From the NCBI GenBank assembly GCA_021234155.1, contig JAJEKV010000085.1, positions 2,304,896 through 2,368,895 of the forward strand: a stretch of 64,000 nucleotides of DNA. The letters run 5' to 3'. This DNA comes from Isoetes taiwanensis (lineage: Eukaryota > Streptophyta > Lycopodiopsida > Isoetales > Isoetaceae). Made by a program: the position numbers and the translations under genes. This document shows, piece after piece, positions 11,700-24,459 of the stretch. Numbering within the stretch: position 1 is the stretch's first letter; each line of letters starts with the position of its first letter. The notes under the pieces were generated by a model. The model ran no database searches. It saw nothing but the letters and a program-made list of their open reading frames with translations, and was not told the DNA's origin.

Positions 11700-12930
11700 T
11701 ACCGGTGATCGCGTCAAGGCGGAAATTGACAAACTCCTTCTTGCTGCGGGTTTGATCTATGAGGTCAAACATTACGAATGGGTGAGCCCCATCGTCATTG
11801 CCCTTAAACACAATGGTAAGATCGGCGTACGTGTGGACTATCGGAAACTCAATGGGGCCCGGGCGTGATCATTTTCCACTTCCCTTCACAGACCGAGGTT
11901 ACGGAAGGGTGTTTGGACATGAGATGTACTCCTTTATGGATGGTTTTCGGCTACAATCGGATCTCAATCAAAGAATCTGATCAACTCAAGACTACCTTCA
12001 CCACCGGTAGGGTACTTTTTTGCCTATAAGGTGGTTCCTTTTGGACTATCAAACTCTCCATCAGCGTTTCAGCGCATCATGCTCTCGGTTTTCATGATTT
12101 CATGAAGGAAAATCCCTTCTTGCAAATTTTTCAAGATGACTTCTACGCCTCTGAGTTCCATGGCTGACCATTTGGATAAATTGGAACTTCGTCTTCCAAA
12201 AAATGTGATGAGTCCGGCATTAGTCTCAATCTGAAATGCACCTTTTGCGTCACCTCGGTGTTACTGTTAGGCCATGTTGTCGGCCAAAGCGGTATCACCG
12301 AGATCACGCCAAAATCGGTTATTGTGCTCAAGGCTCAAGCACCAGCCAATATCAAGGAGACGCTCTTTCACGGGTAAGGTCAATTATTACTCCACCTTCA
12401 TACCTGGACTAGCAGCCATTGCAGATCCCATTCATAAACTCACGGGTGACGAATCTACGGGCTTGGAATTCCCGGCGGATCTTTGCTTTCAAAAGCTGAA
12501 GCTTTTGCTTACTCGAGCACCGGTTCTTGTTCCTCCTCAATGGGACAAGCCCTTTCACGTTCATGTCGATGTCTCGGCGTTTGCTATTGGTATTTGTTCT
12601 TTCTCAAGCATATGATCGCGCCCGACAAACCAAATCGCTTCGCCCGACCCGAAAACTCAATTTTCTTTGGCGCCAACTATTCTGCCGCGGGCGTGAAGCT
12701 TTGGGTCTCATTTTACGTGTCCAAGCGCTTCCGTCATTACCTTTGGGCAGTCAAATCAAGTTCTTTGTGGACCACCAAGCACTCCTATATTTAATCAACA
12801 AGTCCCATACGGGCGCATTGCTTTCGTTGGGTCCTTCTTGTCAAGAATTTGCTCCTTTTGAAATCGTTCATAAGGCCGACAAATCTCATGTCGTTCCGGA
12901 TTATCTTTCACGCATCCACCGCGGATGATC
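11700..12930 (+). pseudogene. Element A: reverse transcriptase and RNase H
   Basis: RT words include FPLPFTDRGYGRVFGHEMYS (about 11875-11935) and SFMDGF. The RNase H part has FHVHVDVSAFAIG near 12555-12600, DHQALLYLINKSHTGA near 12770-12820 and VPDYLSRIH near 12890-12920. The order and spacing match pol of element B, which is intact here and serves as the internal reference. It is part of a broken element. Confidence 0.75.
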
Positions 12931-13089
12931 CCTCCACTTTGGAGTCTCGGGCGCCTTTCACGATGCTTTCGGCTCTTTTTAAATCGCGGCAACACCACAT
13001 TGGTTCCATGATTTTCAGCCGATATCTCCTTACGGTGCTCTTCCACCCGAAGGCGAGGCGGCTCTCTCACCTTGGCGACAATCCCGCCG

Positions 13090-13928
13090 CCATCAATTTC
13101 TCCAGGAGGTCCGTGACTACACCATGGTTGCGGGACATCTCTACAAAAGGGTAAGGACACCATCCTTCGACCGCTGTGTTCTACCTCATGAAGTTCGGAT
13201 ATTGTTAGAGAAGCTCATCAAGGACTCGGTGGTGGTCATTTTCATGGTGACACCCACGGACGCATAAAATCCTTTCGCGGGGTATTATTGGCCACGCTCT
13301 TCAAAGATGCTCACATGCGCCCATACGCGTGTGGCGCTTACCCGGTGGTGGGGCCCCCCGCCCGTGGCAGCTCTTCCCTTGGCGCCCGGTTGCCACGCCA
13401 CTTCCCTTCAGCAAATGGGGAATGGACTTTGTGGGACCCATAGATCCTCTCTGGCGGCACACCCGTGCCGATACATTCAGTTCTCGACTCGCCACCAAAT
13501 GGGAAGCTTGTGCACTTCGGACAACAACTGCCATAAGCCACGGCTAGGGTCCTCTATCAACAAATTATCACGCGATTCGGCTGCCCCCCGGGCTGGTCGG
13601 TGACCCGTGGTGTCCATTTCATCAATCATACTATCAAGGAGGCGGATTATCTCACGATACATCATCACAAGAGCACACCTTACTATCCTCAAAGGTAATG
13701 GTTTGGCGAAAGCACCAACAAAACTACGGTCACCATTCTCAAGAAAATTTGTGGCGCTTCCCTTCCGCAGTTAGCGGAGACAAAACTTCCCTCTTGTTCT
13801 TTGGGCCTACAATACTTGTTTCAAAATTGCTACCGGTCACACTCCTTTTAAATTGGTTTATGGTGGGGAAGCTCTCATGCCGTTTGAATACATCCTTCCA
13901 ACACTCGGTTTCAAGCAGCTCTTTGCTA
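13090..13928 (+). pseudogene. Element A: integrase, first part
   Basis: KWGMDFVGPIDPLW near 13415-13455 is the first catalytic-D block of a retroviral-type integrase (W.MDF.GP). MVYGGEALMPFEYILPTL at 13853-13906 is the region just before the integrase C-terminal domain, and corresponds to LTYGIEAVMPFEFVIPSL in B. The gene is interrupted at 13928 by the insertion of element B. Confidence 0.75.
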
Positions 13929-14714
13929 CGATAAGGCCATTGACACAATTGTTGACCAACAAGGCGATCCTAGAAGATTACGAAAATGAGCCATCAAACT
14001 ATGCGGTCACTACAAGCGGCGTAGAAGCTCTGCTGACTAAAAATGAGAAGTCCTTGATCGAAGATAAAAAGTAAGGTCAGGGACCTTCAAGACTTATTTA
14101 AAGGTTCAATGTTTTCATATTAATGTGTGTTTTATATTGAAAAAGCCAAAAAAAATTATAAAAGTGAAAAATAAAAAAAAGGGCAAATGGGAATTGATTT
14201 TCAGGTGAGACAATAGTGAAGAGTTTTTTGCAAAGGCTTTGGCAAGAAGCTCGATGGAGGTTAATGCTGCTACGTGGAGGCAGTTGCAAGGAAAAGCGGT
14301 GGTGTTCCATGGTCTTGGGAAAGTTCTAGAAGTTTTCGGAGCGGTTCCAGCATCGTGGGAGCAGTTTGGGAACGGATTTTGCACCAGGGTTGTGACCTAT
14401 TTAAGGTCTGAATATGTATGTAAAAGGGAGCTTGTGAGAGAGGATTATATCTTTGTTGTATTACCTTGTCTATTGTTGAATGGAAATCATGCTCATTTGC
14501 CCAATTGTGCCTCGATGTTTGCATTATTCCTTGCAATTTTGGTGTTTGTAAGCATGACTTTCACATCACAAGCTATGATGAAATGGTTGTGAGCTGTTTA
14601 TACTAAGCATAACTCAGATCCTTACATCCATACATGTTATATTTGCATGCATTTCAGAATTGAGCTATGATGGATATATTAACAATGGAAGATGTGGAGG
14701 CTATCTTTGAGAGT
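13929..14714 (+). repeat. 5' LTR of element B, first part
   Basis: Matches 35172-35960 closely. The remainder of this LTR is at 27725-27815, on the other side of element C. A possible promoter word is CCTATTTAAGG at 14396-14406. Confidence 0.9.
14710..14714. repeat. Target-site duplication of element C (left)
   Basis: AGAGT here is repeated as AGAGT at 27720-27724. The uninterrupted site TTTGAGAGTACTCCGG is preserved in the other LTR of B near 35953-35967. Confidence 0.95.
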
Positions 14715-16297
14715 TGTGGCAGCTCAGGAATATATCGACCCTCGGGACGTATACATCTGAGGACTTTCCCCCCCATGGCGACCATCTCACCATGGCGGGG
14801 CCCTCCGTCTGGCCCCGGGCCATCTATGAAATGTGGCCCGAAGAAGGACTGGAGGGTCATTAAACCGCCTTCAATGGGACTCCCTACGTCGGCGGAAGCA
14901 TGAATCAAGGGGGTTGCCACGGCATGAATATATATAAATAACCACCACGAAGGGTGGCGTATCCATCAAAATACCAGCGGCATAGATCATGCATCTAATC
15001 CTAAGAAAACACCCAAACCCGGGTTCTACCCGGCTCGGACTTAGTGGGGATCGTGGCAATTTGGGCCTCAAGAGATCGGCGGTCGAGTCTTGGCATGGCG
15101 TTGGCTGGCATAGAACATTGGCTAGGGTTGTCCACTCCATCCGCCCCTCCTGTGCACACTTTGCGGATGGGTCAATTCATGCTATGGCTTTGCTATAGCC
15201 TTAGGAGAACGCAAACTTCGGGCATCACCCTCTGAGCCTACTCCGGGTTCATGGCCTTTGGTCGATGAGGGCAGGTCGGGGAAGCGTCCCCCTTCGGAAT
15301 CCGGTGGTTCCATGGGTGAGCTAGAGAATCGTGCGCATCAGCGACCCCCGCATCCGTACCCGACTTACTCACCTAAATCTACTCAAAGTGCAAGGTGCTC
15401 CATACGGATTACACCTTCCCACCGAGAGTGTCGGACCCATACCGGCCCTCGTGGCCGGCTATCAGGCCTAGCCCTTTGTAGGAGTCTCGGGGAGCCTTGT
15501 ATGCTCATGCAAGACCCCACCCCTCATGTCACCACTTGTGTTCCTTATGCGGTGCTAAGCGGACCATAGCATCTAGGACCCGGTGGGTTCTTGTGCCTGA
15601 GCGCATCTAATGGGACTTTACAGGGCTATCTAGGGCATACTACTTTACGGTTGAGAGGCCTCTACCCCCCGTAATCCCCCGTTTGGTCGGATCAAACAAA
15701 GAACCAACAATCCATCCTTTCGAGTAAGAACGAATTGAATATAAAGAGAACTTGTTTGTACAATCAAGGGTTAGTTTCTATGATTGAATTACAAAGAGAA
15801 CAGAGAAAGACGGACACAACCAAGTGTTAACTAGAATTCACATAGCCACCTACCTGAATTCTGGCTGGACTCATTCCCATGGGGCGCCTCCATCTCCTGG
15901 CGGTTGAAGATTCAGCTGTGGCTTCACAGGGACGACTGGTATGGTGGTTCTCTGCAGGTGGTTGATGGCGCTCAGCTCCTGGCCTTCCTTGGTCGATCTT
16001 TAGGAGTCAATCCCAGGGATAGGGGTCAAGTTGGCATCCAAACTTGGCAACCCCATCTTTGCCCAATCGATTGGGGCAGGTGGCGCCTTCCTAATTGGTA
16101 ATTATCCTAATTTCCTAGGTTATAGGTTATTATTATTAATGTGTTAAATTAGCATAGCTAATTTAATCCTTTGTAAGGTAACCCCCTAGGTTGCAATTAA
16201 GTTCCCATACCCCCATGGTAGTGTACCTTTAGGGAGTGACGTGCTTGTATTTTATGCGTGTCGTATAGTAGACCCGTATAAATCATTGGGCGTCACA
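14715..16297 (-). repeat. 3' LTR of element C
   Basis: 1583 bp, nearly the same as 26140-27719; the differences are mostly small indels in C/G-rich places. In element sense it begins TGTGACGCCC, and a short stem with loop CGGGTC lies just inside that end. Confidence 0.93.
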
Positions 16298-16310
16298 TTC
16301 TCCCCTCCTT
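16298..16310 (-). other. Polypurine tract of element C
   Basis: On the minus strand AAGGAGGGGAGAA directly precedes the LTR, as expected for the primer of plus-strand DNA synthesis. Element E has AAGGTGGGGAGAA in the same position. Confidence 0.85.
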
Positions 16311-17380
16311 AAAAATAATCTTTGTCCTCGGCATTAGGGTTAACTAATTGAATACATATCGTAAAGCACTGAATTAGAGAATGGAGTTAAGAATATAACA
16401 TTAATACGTTGAGATTATAGTAATTTAGATAGTAATACATTGAAGTTAAAATATCAAAGTACAAGCACACTTTCGATACAAACTTATGATCAAAGGAGTT
16501 TAGGACGGTCAGATTTAAAACATTCGACAACAAAATTCATACATGTAGACAAAACCAATACGGGACAAGTTGGGTCATCGGCAATCCTCTATACAAAGGC
16601 GGTGGCGACTTGTTTATTAGCCTACCTGCAGAAGCATATATCCGTAGGTTAATAATATGATTAAGTTGTGGTTGAAGGACCACCCCGCAAATAAAGAAAA
16701 AGTATCTAGAAGGGAATCTATCATGTATGCGGCTTGCAATTCATTGTGGCATGAGGAATGGTTCGAGTTCCTCGTATAGGCGGAATGAGCGAGTCTATTT
16801 ACTAGATGCCTTCCTAGCAATTCAGCGGTCATGTCAACATCAACAATACACCACGTCCTAGAGAACACGAAGGTGATCTCATCATCGGTTATTACTATCA
16901 TATACGATCGTCTACCCCTCTAAAACATGATTCTCGGTCAATCAAGCCTTCAAGCTTCCGCCGGGAGGCGGGGTTGATAGCATCGTTGATAGTGCGGACC
17001 TTGAGATTCCCGCATGAAGTCGGATAGTGCTTCTCAAGGTCTATCTTCATCACCGGTAGCATCTTCAAGCGGTAAGTGCTTCCACTTGACCAATATTGCA
17101 ACATTTGAGTCATACAGTACGTTTTGTAAGCTCGATCAAGAAGAGCTTGGGCACTATTTCCAGCTGCTCTTGAGTCATTTCTAGGAGGGTAGGGGTATCC
17201 AAAACCTCCTACGGATCAGGGGTGTGTTGCTTGAGGAAGACTCGCGTGAAAGACCTTGTGGATCTTCAAGCGGGGTGGCAAGTCAAGCGATATACTGTTC
17301 TCCCACACGTTCGGTAATCATGAGCGGCCCAGCCCATCGGGTGCCAACTTCTTCTGATTACCAATTTTAAGCTTGGCTTG
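16311..17380 (-). other. Element C: region between integrase and 3' LTR
   Basis: Non-coding as far as I can see. The segment at about 16800-16890 (GCGGTCATGTC...CACCACGTCCTAGAGA...CTCATCATCGGT) is matched at 57598-57662 in element E, so C and E share their 3' untranslated region. Confidence 0.6.
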
Positions 17381-17382
17381 TT

Positions 17383-18196
17383 TTACTTTGATCTTAAGCC
17401 AAAGCCCGACTCACCCCACTGGAAGATTCGTGGGGTTGATTGCTTATCCGCTAGACTCTTCGACGACATTGCGTGCGACCAATAAGTAACCCGAACTTCT
17501 TCCACCAAGGCTGCATTTCTAAAAGGAGTTGTTGAGACCTCCACTTTAGAAGCGAGGTTATGCCATGTGCTGGAGTAAGACATTGGTAGCCATAATTTAT
17601 CATGAAAGGAGACATTCTAGAAGACTCTGCTTTGTCTTTGTTGTGGCGAATTCTACCAAGTAAATATAATCCGCCCATTGTATTTGTTTACTCCATACAT
17701 AGCTTCTTAGCATGTCTTGATAATCGATTGACACGTTCTGTTTGACCATCTGCGAGGATGGTAGGCTGTACTCATGGCAAGCTTGGTGCGGATGGTGGCG
17801 AAGAAATCCTTCGAGAATGCCTTTGACAAACTTAGGATCCCTATCCGATACAATTACTCTCGGCATCGTGCAACCTGAAAATTTCCTTTGCAAAAGAGCA
17901 AAGGCGGTGTCGGCGGTGTAAAGTGTGGTGCGACATGGCGAGGAAGTGAGCCATCTTTGATAATTTTGTCGACCCACGACCATTAAGGCATCATACCCGC
18001 GGAGATGCGTGGAAGCCCCACAATGAAATCCATGGTTATGACTTCCCACTTGGCGTTGGGCACATCCAAAGGTTGCAACTCCCGGGAACTCTTAATTGCT
18101 CCGCCTTGGTTTTGCGACAAACGACCTTTGTTTGATGTACCTAGCAATATCCTTCTTCATGGAAGGCCAAAAATAGCTGGGCGGATCTTAAAGTAA
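17383..18196 (-). pseudogene. Element C: integrase
   Basis: Minus-strand frames give VIVSDRDPKFVKGILEGF (second catalytic-D block, S-D-R-D/G-P-x-F) in the frame at 17600-18049. FMINYGYQCLTP (the '.SPF...YG..P' block after the catalytic E) is in the frame at 17451-17678. These are integrase core landmarks in the correct minus-strand order. It is part of a broken element. Confidence 0.7.
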
Positions 18197-18480
18197 GTTT
18201 TCATAAAACCCGCATGTCTGCTATAGGGCTGTTGTGTGTGTCATGGAGAATCAGCTTTTCGCACCCACGAAGTCATTTGGAACACACAACTTATCTTTGT
18301 AATATAATAAATTGCCCTCCTTCTTATATGAGCGGAATGCCTCACGTTCTCTGTCGGTGCGGGCTTCCCTACCCAAACTTTCCCAAATATTACTGAATTG
18401 GGATCTGTGGCCAAGGTGCTGCTCTATCGCTTCCCAAACTCATTTGGTGAGTGTGGAAATGGCATTACAATGGGTGCGGG

Positions 18481-18880
18481 TTATGAAGGGATGGCGTGAC
18501 AAAGCATCCATAACCACATTGTGCTTTCTGGCTTATATACAATCTCGAAGTCATATTCCTCGAGGAATTCCATCCATCTTATGACGGAGATTGATTTGGT
18601 GGGTGGATAGATGGCGGAGACTCGATGATCCGTATCCGGCTGAAATCTTCTACCAAGAAGGTAGTGTCTCCAAATACGGAGCACGCATTAACTGCTAGCA
18701 ACTCGATCATGGGTAGGATATTGCTGCTGCATCGTTCATCTTCTTTGAATCGTAAGCAACAACTCTCCCCTCTGCATTAAGACACCACCGGTAGCTATCT
18801 TACTCGCATCGGTGGCTACCGATTTATCCTTTTTCGGATCGGGCAAGGTAAGGACTGGTGCGGATGTTAAAGCATCCTTG
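18481..18880 (-). pseudogene. Element C: RNase H region
   Basis: Contains [13 protein letters not shown] and RWMEFLEEYDFEIVYKPE on the minus strand, the standard RNase H C-terminal blocks (RHYL.G..F ... R....L..YDF.I.Y..G). The first of these is the same block at which element D is cut by element E ([12 protein letters not shown]). Confidence 0.75.
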
Positions 18881-18989
18881 AGTTTACGGGCCGAGCTTGG
18901 ACTTTTGTTTTCCAATGTTCCATCAATCCTTTACTTTCTCATGCCTTGTGAGATTAGTAAGAGGTGCGGCAATTGTTGCAAAGTCCTTG

Positions 18990-19700
18990 ACAAATTTCGA
19001 TAATATCCTGCGAGTCCCAAGAAACTCGGACCTCACGAAACATTAGGCTGGAATGGGCCAATCCTTTCTTTGCTTCTATCTTATTTGGATGTAGCAATTC
19101 CTTCTGCTGAGATAATATGCCCCAAATAGTCTACCCTCGAATTGGCGAACTTGCATTTAGAGAACTTGGCAAAAGCTGATGGCGCCTTAGCTTTTGCAAA
19201 GCTAATCGAAGATGTTGTTCATGTTCTTTGCAAAGGTTTTACTATAGATGAGAATGTCATCAAAGAAAATGACAACAAAGTCATCAAGTATTGGCGGAAG
19301 ATGTCATTCATCAACGCATAAGCGTTAAGGCGTTGGTCAATCAAAAGGCATGGCCGGTGAATTCGTAATGCCCATATACAGTGCGAAAAAGCGGACTTAT
19401 GGATGTCCTGTTCCTTAATCCTTATATCGATGGTACCGGGCGCAAATCAATCTTTGAAATATTTTGCTCCTTGTGGCGGTCCATAAGATCATACGCCCTA
19501 GGCAAAGCATAGCGATTCTTGATGGTATGCTTATTGAGTTGCCTATAATCAATACACATCCTTAAGGAGCCATCTTTCTTCTTGACAAAAGAATAGGAGC
19601 ACCAAAGGGTGAAACTCTTGGGCGAATAAACCCCACATTCGGTAACTCTTGTAGGCTGTTTCTTAAGCTCTGCTAACTCAGGAGGACTCATTGATGCAGG
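18990..19700 (-). pseudogene. Element C: reverse transcriptase
   Basis: [20 protein letters not shown] and [14 protein letters not shown] in the frame at 19422-19691 are the RT palm-entry blocks. They are nearly the same as [20 protein letters not shown] and [14 protein letters not shown] of element D. Downstream minus-strand sequence continues in the palm region. It is part of a broken element. Confidence 0.8.
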
Positions 19701-19739
19701 GGGGCTTTCTTTGGTAGGCTTAGTACCGGTTCAAGAGTT

Positions 19740-20340
19740 ATCTCACATTCCACCCCTCTAAAAGGAGGAAGCTTGTGGATCTCATCACGGAAAAAGATCG
19801 CTAAATTCTCGAAGAAGGGTAGCAATGTCCGATGGTAAAAGCGTCGATTACTAGCTTCTTTGTTTGAGTCGACTCAATGGAAGCAAGTTTAATGAGGCAA
19901 AAAGTTCATTCTGCGCGCGCATAGCTTTTCCCTGCTTTTCTTGACATTGTTTGCATGGCCGGTGTAATGAATCACCTTTTATCGTCACCGTGCTCCATTA
20001 GCGGCGTTGAAGGTGACCTCCGCTTCTCGCGATCTATGTGGGCCCCTGGAGGCGCTAAAAACTCCATTCCCACAATAAGATCATATTTGCCAATGTCCAT
20101 TAGCTTCGGCACCCAAGGCAAGCTGGTTTTTGGCAAGCTTGCATTTTAAAGGTTATCTGGCGGCCATGAGTGTATGCGATCTTACCGCTAGCTAATGTGG
20201 TGGCTTAGGTCGGGGATTTCAGCGTTTCCATTTGCGATTACAGGCCATTCTAGGAGAAGCAAAATTATGTGTACTACCGTGTCCATCAAAATTATGAAGG
20301 GCTTCTTGTCTACTTGGCCTATTGTAGAAATAGCGAGAGA
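19740..20340 (-). pseudogene. Element C: protease region
   Basis: It lies between Gag and RT. No long open frame is left, but minus-strand readings around 20050-20100 resemble the block I.GMEFL.P.G..I of the D protease. It is assigned mainly by position and by similarity to D. Confidence 0.5.
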
Positions 20341-20365
20341 AGGCTGACTTTCAGCGTTACTGTTT

Positions 20366-21230
20366 CTATAGCGGCAAGAATATGAGGAGGCGCACCATGA
20401 ATGTACTCGGGGAGCCTCGTCTTCGCGGCAAGGTTGGACTCAAATCTTCCCAATCGAGGTCGGCCATGGCGGTTGAAGCGTCTGCGTGGCGTGCGGGCAG
20501 TGCATGAAGTGTCAGGGCCTCATGCACACTGTAGCATGCCTTATCCGTGAGCTGTTCTACGGCCTCTTTAGGAATGGGTTGTAAGAGGCCCGAAAATTTC
20601 CTTACCGGCATTGTTACGCTTATCGGCGTGCTAAAAGCAACTTTCTTCTCTGGCGTCCATAGGAATTGTCTTTGAGAGGGGCCCGGACTTGCGAGCGGGG
20701 TTTGTAAGGTGTGGGCGGCCGTGGCTGCGAGTAAGTAAGGGCGGTCGCGGATCTTGGCTCCTTGGCGTATCTTCCTCAAGGCTTAATGCCTTAGCTTCCG
20801 CCTCTGCTACTGACTTTGGGTCGATAGCCTTGACCATTCGTTTAATAGATGGGGCCAACCCTTCAATGTAGCCCTCTTGCTCTTTTCTCATTCATTCCTG
20901 GCACATACAACCTCAAGCGCATGAATTCGTCAGTGTAGGCCTGCACGGACATGCCCTTCTGTTCTAACTTTTGTAGAAGGTGCGAAATCTGTTGGCATTT
21001 GTGGCATACGAGGGCGCGTAATGCGATTTAAAAGCCTTAGCAAACTTCCTGAACTTGCATCTGCTCCTATCCAGGTGTTTAGCTCTGGCGTAACCCTTCC
21101 ACCAAATACGGGCAGCTCCGGTAAGGTTCGTGGTGGCGACCTTCCCTGTATCTTTCTCCGTCATTCCATAGGACTTCCCGAATTCCTTCATTTCGTCCAA
21201 CCAAGATTCGCATTCAAGCCTCCTCACGGA
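20366..21230 (-). pseudogene. Element C: gag
   Basis: The frame at 20964-21227 contains WLDEMKEFGKSYGM, GAARIWWKGYARAKHL and KFAKAFKSHYAP. Element D has WLDEMSEYGNAYGM, GAARIWWKGYAKAHGL and KFSKAFKRHYVP. This is the retrotransposon Gag domain (W....Y......F...F...Y.P). The frame at 20631-20891 continues with EGYIEGLAPSIKRMVKAI against EGYIEGLNDEIRKLVRAQ in D. The match shows that C and D belong to one lineage. It is part of a broken element. Confidence 0.88.
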
Positions 21231-22690
21231 TTTCCCATCAAAGCTGAGCCAACTTCGGTTCTTCCATATACTAGTGATAATTTGTATCAGCGGTTTTTGG
21301 TATTCCTTATCCTTCGCCTTGAATGGTCCTTTGTCGATGGCGAGGAACCCGAAGAACCGAAGTGGTTGAATGTGAGGAAGCGGGCTATCCTTAGAGGAAA
21401 CCGATGGCGCTTAGCATGAGTCCTCCTGCATGCAGTGCTGAGGGGGCTAGCTCACGGGAGGAGATGGCTGTTGTGCGAGGTGGACTCAATGATAATGCGG
21501 AGGTAATTCGGTCCGTCCTCCACGAGTATGTGGCGGTGGATTGGTATGCAACACATAAGCACTGTAACTTCGTAGAGTTGCCTTTTCATTAACATCAATT
21601 CTGTTCGGGGGTGAGCCCTCTTTGGCGTTGGAGGGTGTTGCCAAGCGGCGTTCGTGCACCGTCTATAGGAGTCATTCATGAATATATAAGCAGATTTACA
21701 TTAATGTGCAATCCCTTTTTAAGTTAATTGAACAAAAGTATATACAAGCAGAAGACAATATTTGTATTTCATTCAAGTTGATTCTAACAAGCGGGTTGAT
21801 TGATACATGGATTGAGACAAAAGTAGGTATGATACAATGGGAACTTTTAAAGTTCTCTTGGCACCGCTGGCGTAACCACAACAACGAAAACATAGCGGAA
21901 GAGACCAAGCTTAGGGGTTGGCGAAAGTGCGAGGATCGCGTGGCGGTACTCTCCGTCTGGCTTCGGACAAGTTTATAAGCGTGCCGAGGCTTGGACAATG
22001 ATTGCTTGGTACTCCCATGTTGGGCTGATAATCAGAAGGTTAAAGAGCCCGCATCGCGCATAAAAAGAGTTGCCAAAGATGGTGGGTTGGCGTCCTCAAA
22101 GGCCGTGCTGGTCATATTCCAATAGTCCCAGTGCGACGGGGTCATCTTCGGATCCTCGGCTTCGATCCACGAGGATGTTAACTATCTCTAGCCCTTTTGT
22201 CGGGGTCATAGAGTTCCCACGGTGGCGGTGGTTCGGTTTCATAGCCTTCCTCCCACTCGGATATTCACCATATCTCGGCCATAGTCACAGTGCGGCGGCC
22301 GGGATCGTCTCTCCTAACCATGTCGGTGATTCTTTCCTCATACTCCCAAATGGTTTCCTCTGCAACATAGTTGGAGTGAATAGAGAACATTTTGTAATTC
22401 CACTATACCCTAAACTTTAATGCTTTGGAAGAGGATGTCATAAAAAAAAAACAATTTAGTTATACTCATCAAAGAAAACTTTGTATTTAATAAGTAGATA
22501 AGGTACACATTTTCAATATGGTTTAAACAATTGCCAATCAAAATCTCATAAATACATGTATATATATATAGTACTCTTAGTTCAGGAACTAGGCCCTGCC
22601 TCTTTATCCTTAGCCCTAGGAGGTGGGGGAGGCGGTCGGTGTCGCAGCAGAGCTACCCCAGGGTCCACTGTGGCGCGCCGCAGCGGATGC
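21231..22690 (-). other. Element C: stretch between accessory gene and gag
   Basis: About 1.4 kb on the minus strand without a motif that I recognise. By comparison with D it should hold the end of the second accessory gene and the start of Gag. AT-rich, partly A/T-run sequence lies at 22440-22565. Confidence 0.4.
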
Positions 22691-22693
22691 AAC

Positions 22694-23967
22694 CTACGGT
22701 GGATAGGCAGCGGCCAATGGGGCTGCCGTGAGGAGCTTCATGCCCATCAAGGCGCAATATCTTGGCCCAAGGCCGTAGGGCAAGATCCGTCGTGCAGTAC
22801 ATGCGTAAGCGTACGATAGGGAAGCTTCTTGTGGCGGCGAGTGTAGAAAGTGCGGAGGGCCCACCATGAAGCTTGACCTCGGCCCTAAGTCCGGGCTATG
22901 AGAGAGAACTGCCCGTATTTGAAGGCCGACAAAAAAGCGGGTGAGGTGGTTACCCAGCACCTTCCCCTTGCGGAGTTTCGGATCGGCCACTTCCTTATCA
23001 AGTCCATGGGGACTTCTTCCTCCTTGAGCTCTGTTGCTCCTCCTTCTTATGCTTGGGGTTATGATATAAATCTTCACCCTCATCATCGAGTCCGGAGGAA
23101 CCTCAACCATATTGATGTTTGGGGCGTGAGGTCCCATATAGTGAAGGCATCAGTGCGGAGTTCTTGGCTGGTTCACCGCATCACAAAGTCGCGAAGGCGT
23201 AATAGAGTCTCCGTGGCTCTAGGGTCTCGGCGGAGGCTGCGGCGGTGGTGCACCTCAGGAGGAAGCTTCGGTAGAAGTGAAGTCGATGAAATCATCCATA
23301 CAATACTCCGCCAAGCTCATAAAGTACATGGTCTTTGCGGCTTTGCGTCTAAATCCGGCCACTCGTGATGCGTCGGATAATATCATCCAAGAGAAGGTAT
23401 TCACGCTTACGGTGATAAATAAGCTGGAAGGCCGTCTAACCACGACAAGCCTATAGATTGGTCGGTAGCGGTGGTAGCTCCTCTGCTAGCTCTTTCCAGC
23501 GGGCAAAAGTAAGCCCATTCCTATATGCTCGTCATCCCCCCTCCTCGGAGGATTACGGCGGCTTGCCCTTCTCTGCTGGCAGGTTTCATCCTCAGCGTAT
23601 TGGTCCATGAGGATGGCTAGAAGCGAAAGTAGCTTCCGGAATCTGCTGCCCACGATCTTTGGACCACGGTAGGTGTTTACCCCATCGGAGTTTCCCCTTC
23701 AAGGCGTCATAGGCATGTGTGTCCCCACCTAGCATCGCGAGAACTATCTCCGCTCAAATACAAGTGGGGAGGATCCCCTAGAGGAATACCGGAGGAGGAA
23801 GCATTTCCTCCATGTAAAAGATCAAGGAATCCGGCATAGTCGGGATCTTTGCATGTTAACAAGGAGGTCTATCGTTGGCATAGCAAAGGCTGCGGTCGAA
23901 GGGAACTGTGGATCCCATTTCTCTCCATCAAGGTACCGAGGCGGCAAAGGTCGGTGGCGGCAGCCAT
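22694..23967 (-). pseudogene. Element C: second accessory gene (ORF2 family)
   Basis: The minus-strand start at 23967 reads MAAATDLCRL, comparable with MATADFRRW at the start of the D gene (50259). Further on, the frame at 23255-23443 has CMDDFIDFTSTEAS, comparable with DLDDFIDQEAS in D (about 50998-51033). Order and distance from the H3-like gene and gag are the same in both elements. I do not recognise the family and propose no function. It is part of a broken element. Confidence 0.55.
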
Positions 23968-24118
23968 GGCTAGAAGGGAGGAGAGAGGAAAAAAAGCGTT
24001 TAAAATAACCCTACGGTCCCCTTTTAAACCCTCTTAATAAAATTTGGCGTCGGCATTTTATTTTAAATTTAACATGGAAAAAACATTAAACTTTTAATTC
24101 AAAATAAAAGCTTCTTTA

Positions 24119-24459
24119 TTAATTATCACAAAAAAAATATGTACAATTGCGGATCCCATTAAGTAGGCTAAGGTTGCTCCCAGGTATCCCTACGGTGAGG
24201 GCCAAATCCTTAGGCATTATGGTGACCCTCTTTGCGTGGATGGCGCAAAGGTTGGCATCACCAAAAGTGCTACCAAGTAGGCTTCGTGACCTCTTGGGCG
24301 CCAAAATTACAAAAGATGCGGAAGCGGAGTCGGTCTTAAATTGTTTGTGCGATCTCTCGTACCGACCTCGAAAAAGCGACTTCACGATCGGAAGGTCCGT
24401 GGACTTCTGAAATTTGCGGATCTCCCGCAATTACCCGCGATGCCGGGTCGGAACCGATG
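24119..24459 (-). pseudogene. Element C: histone H3-like fold
   Basis: Minus-strand readings give HRFRPG (24459-24442), REIRKFQKSTDL (from about 24427), HKQFKTDSAS and [18 protein letters not shown], followed by LAL...I.G at the spacing of the H3 C-terminus. Canonical H3 has [22 protein letters not shown] ... DFKTDLR ... [29 protein letters not shown]. The last block agrees at 17 of 18 residues. These are helix alpha-N, alpha-1, loop 1 and alpha-2/alpha-3 landmarks of H3, the protein that pairs with H4 in the nucleosome. The copy lies 5' of gag inside element C, and AATAAA follows at 24120-24115. It is part of a broken element; the middle of the fold is poorly preserved. Confidence 0.9.
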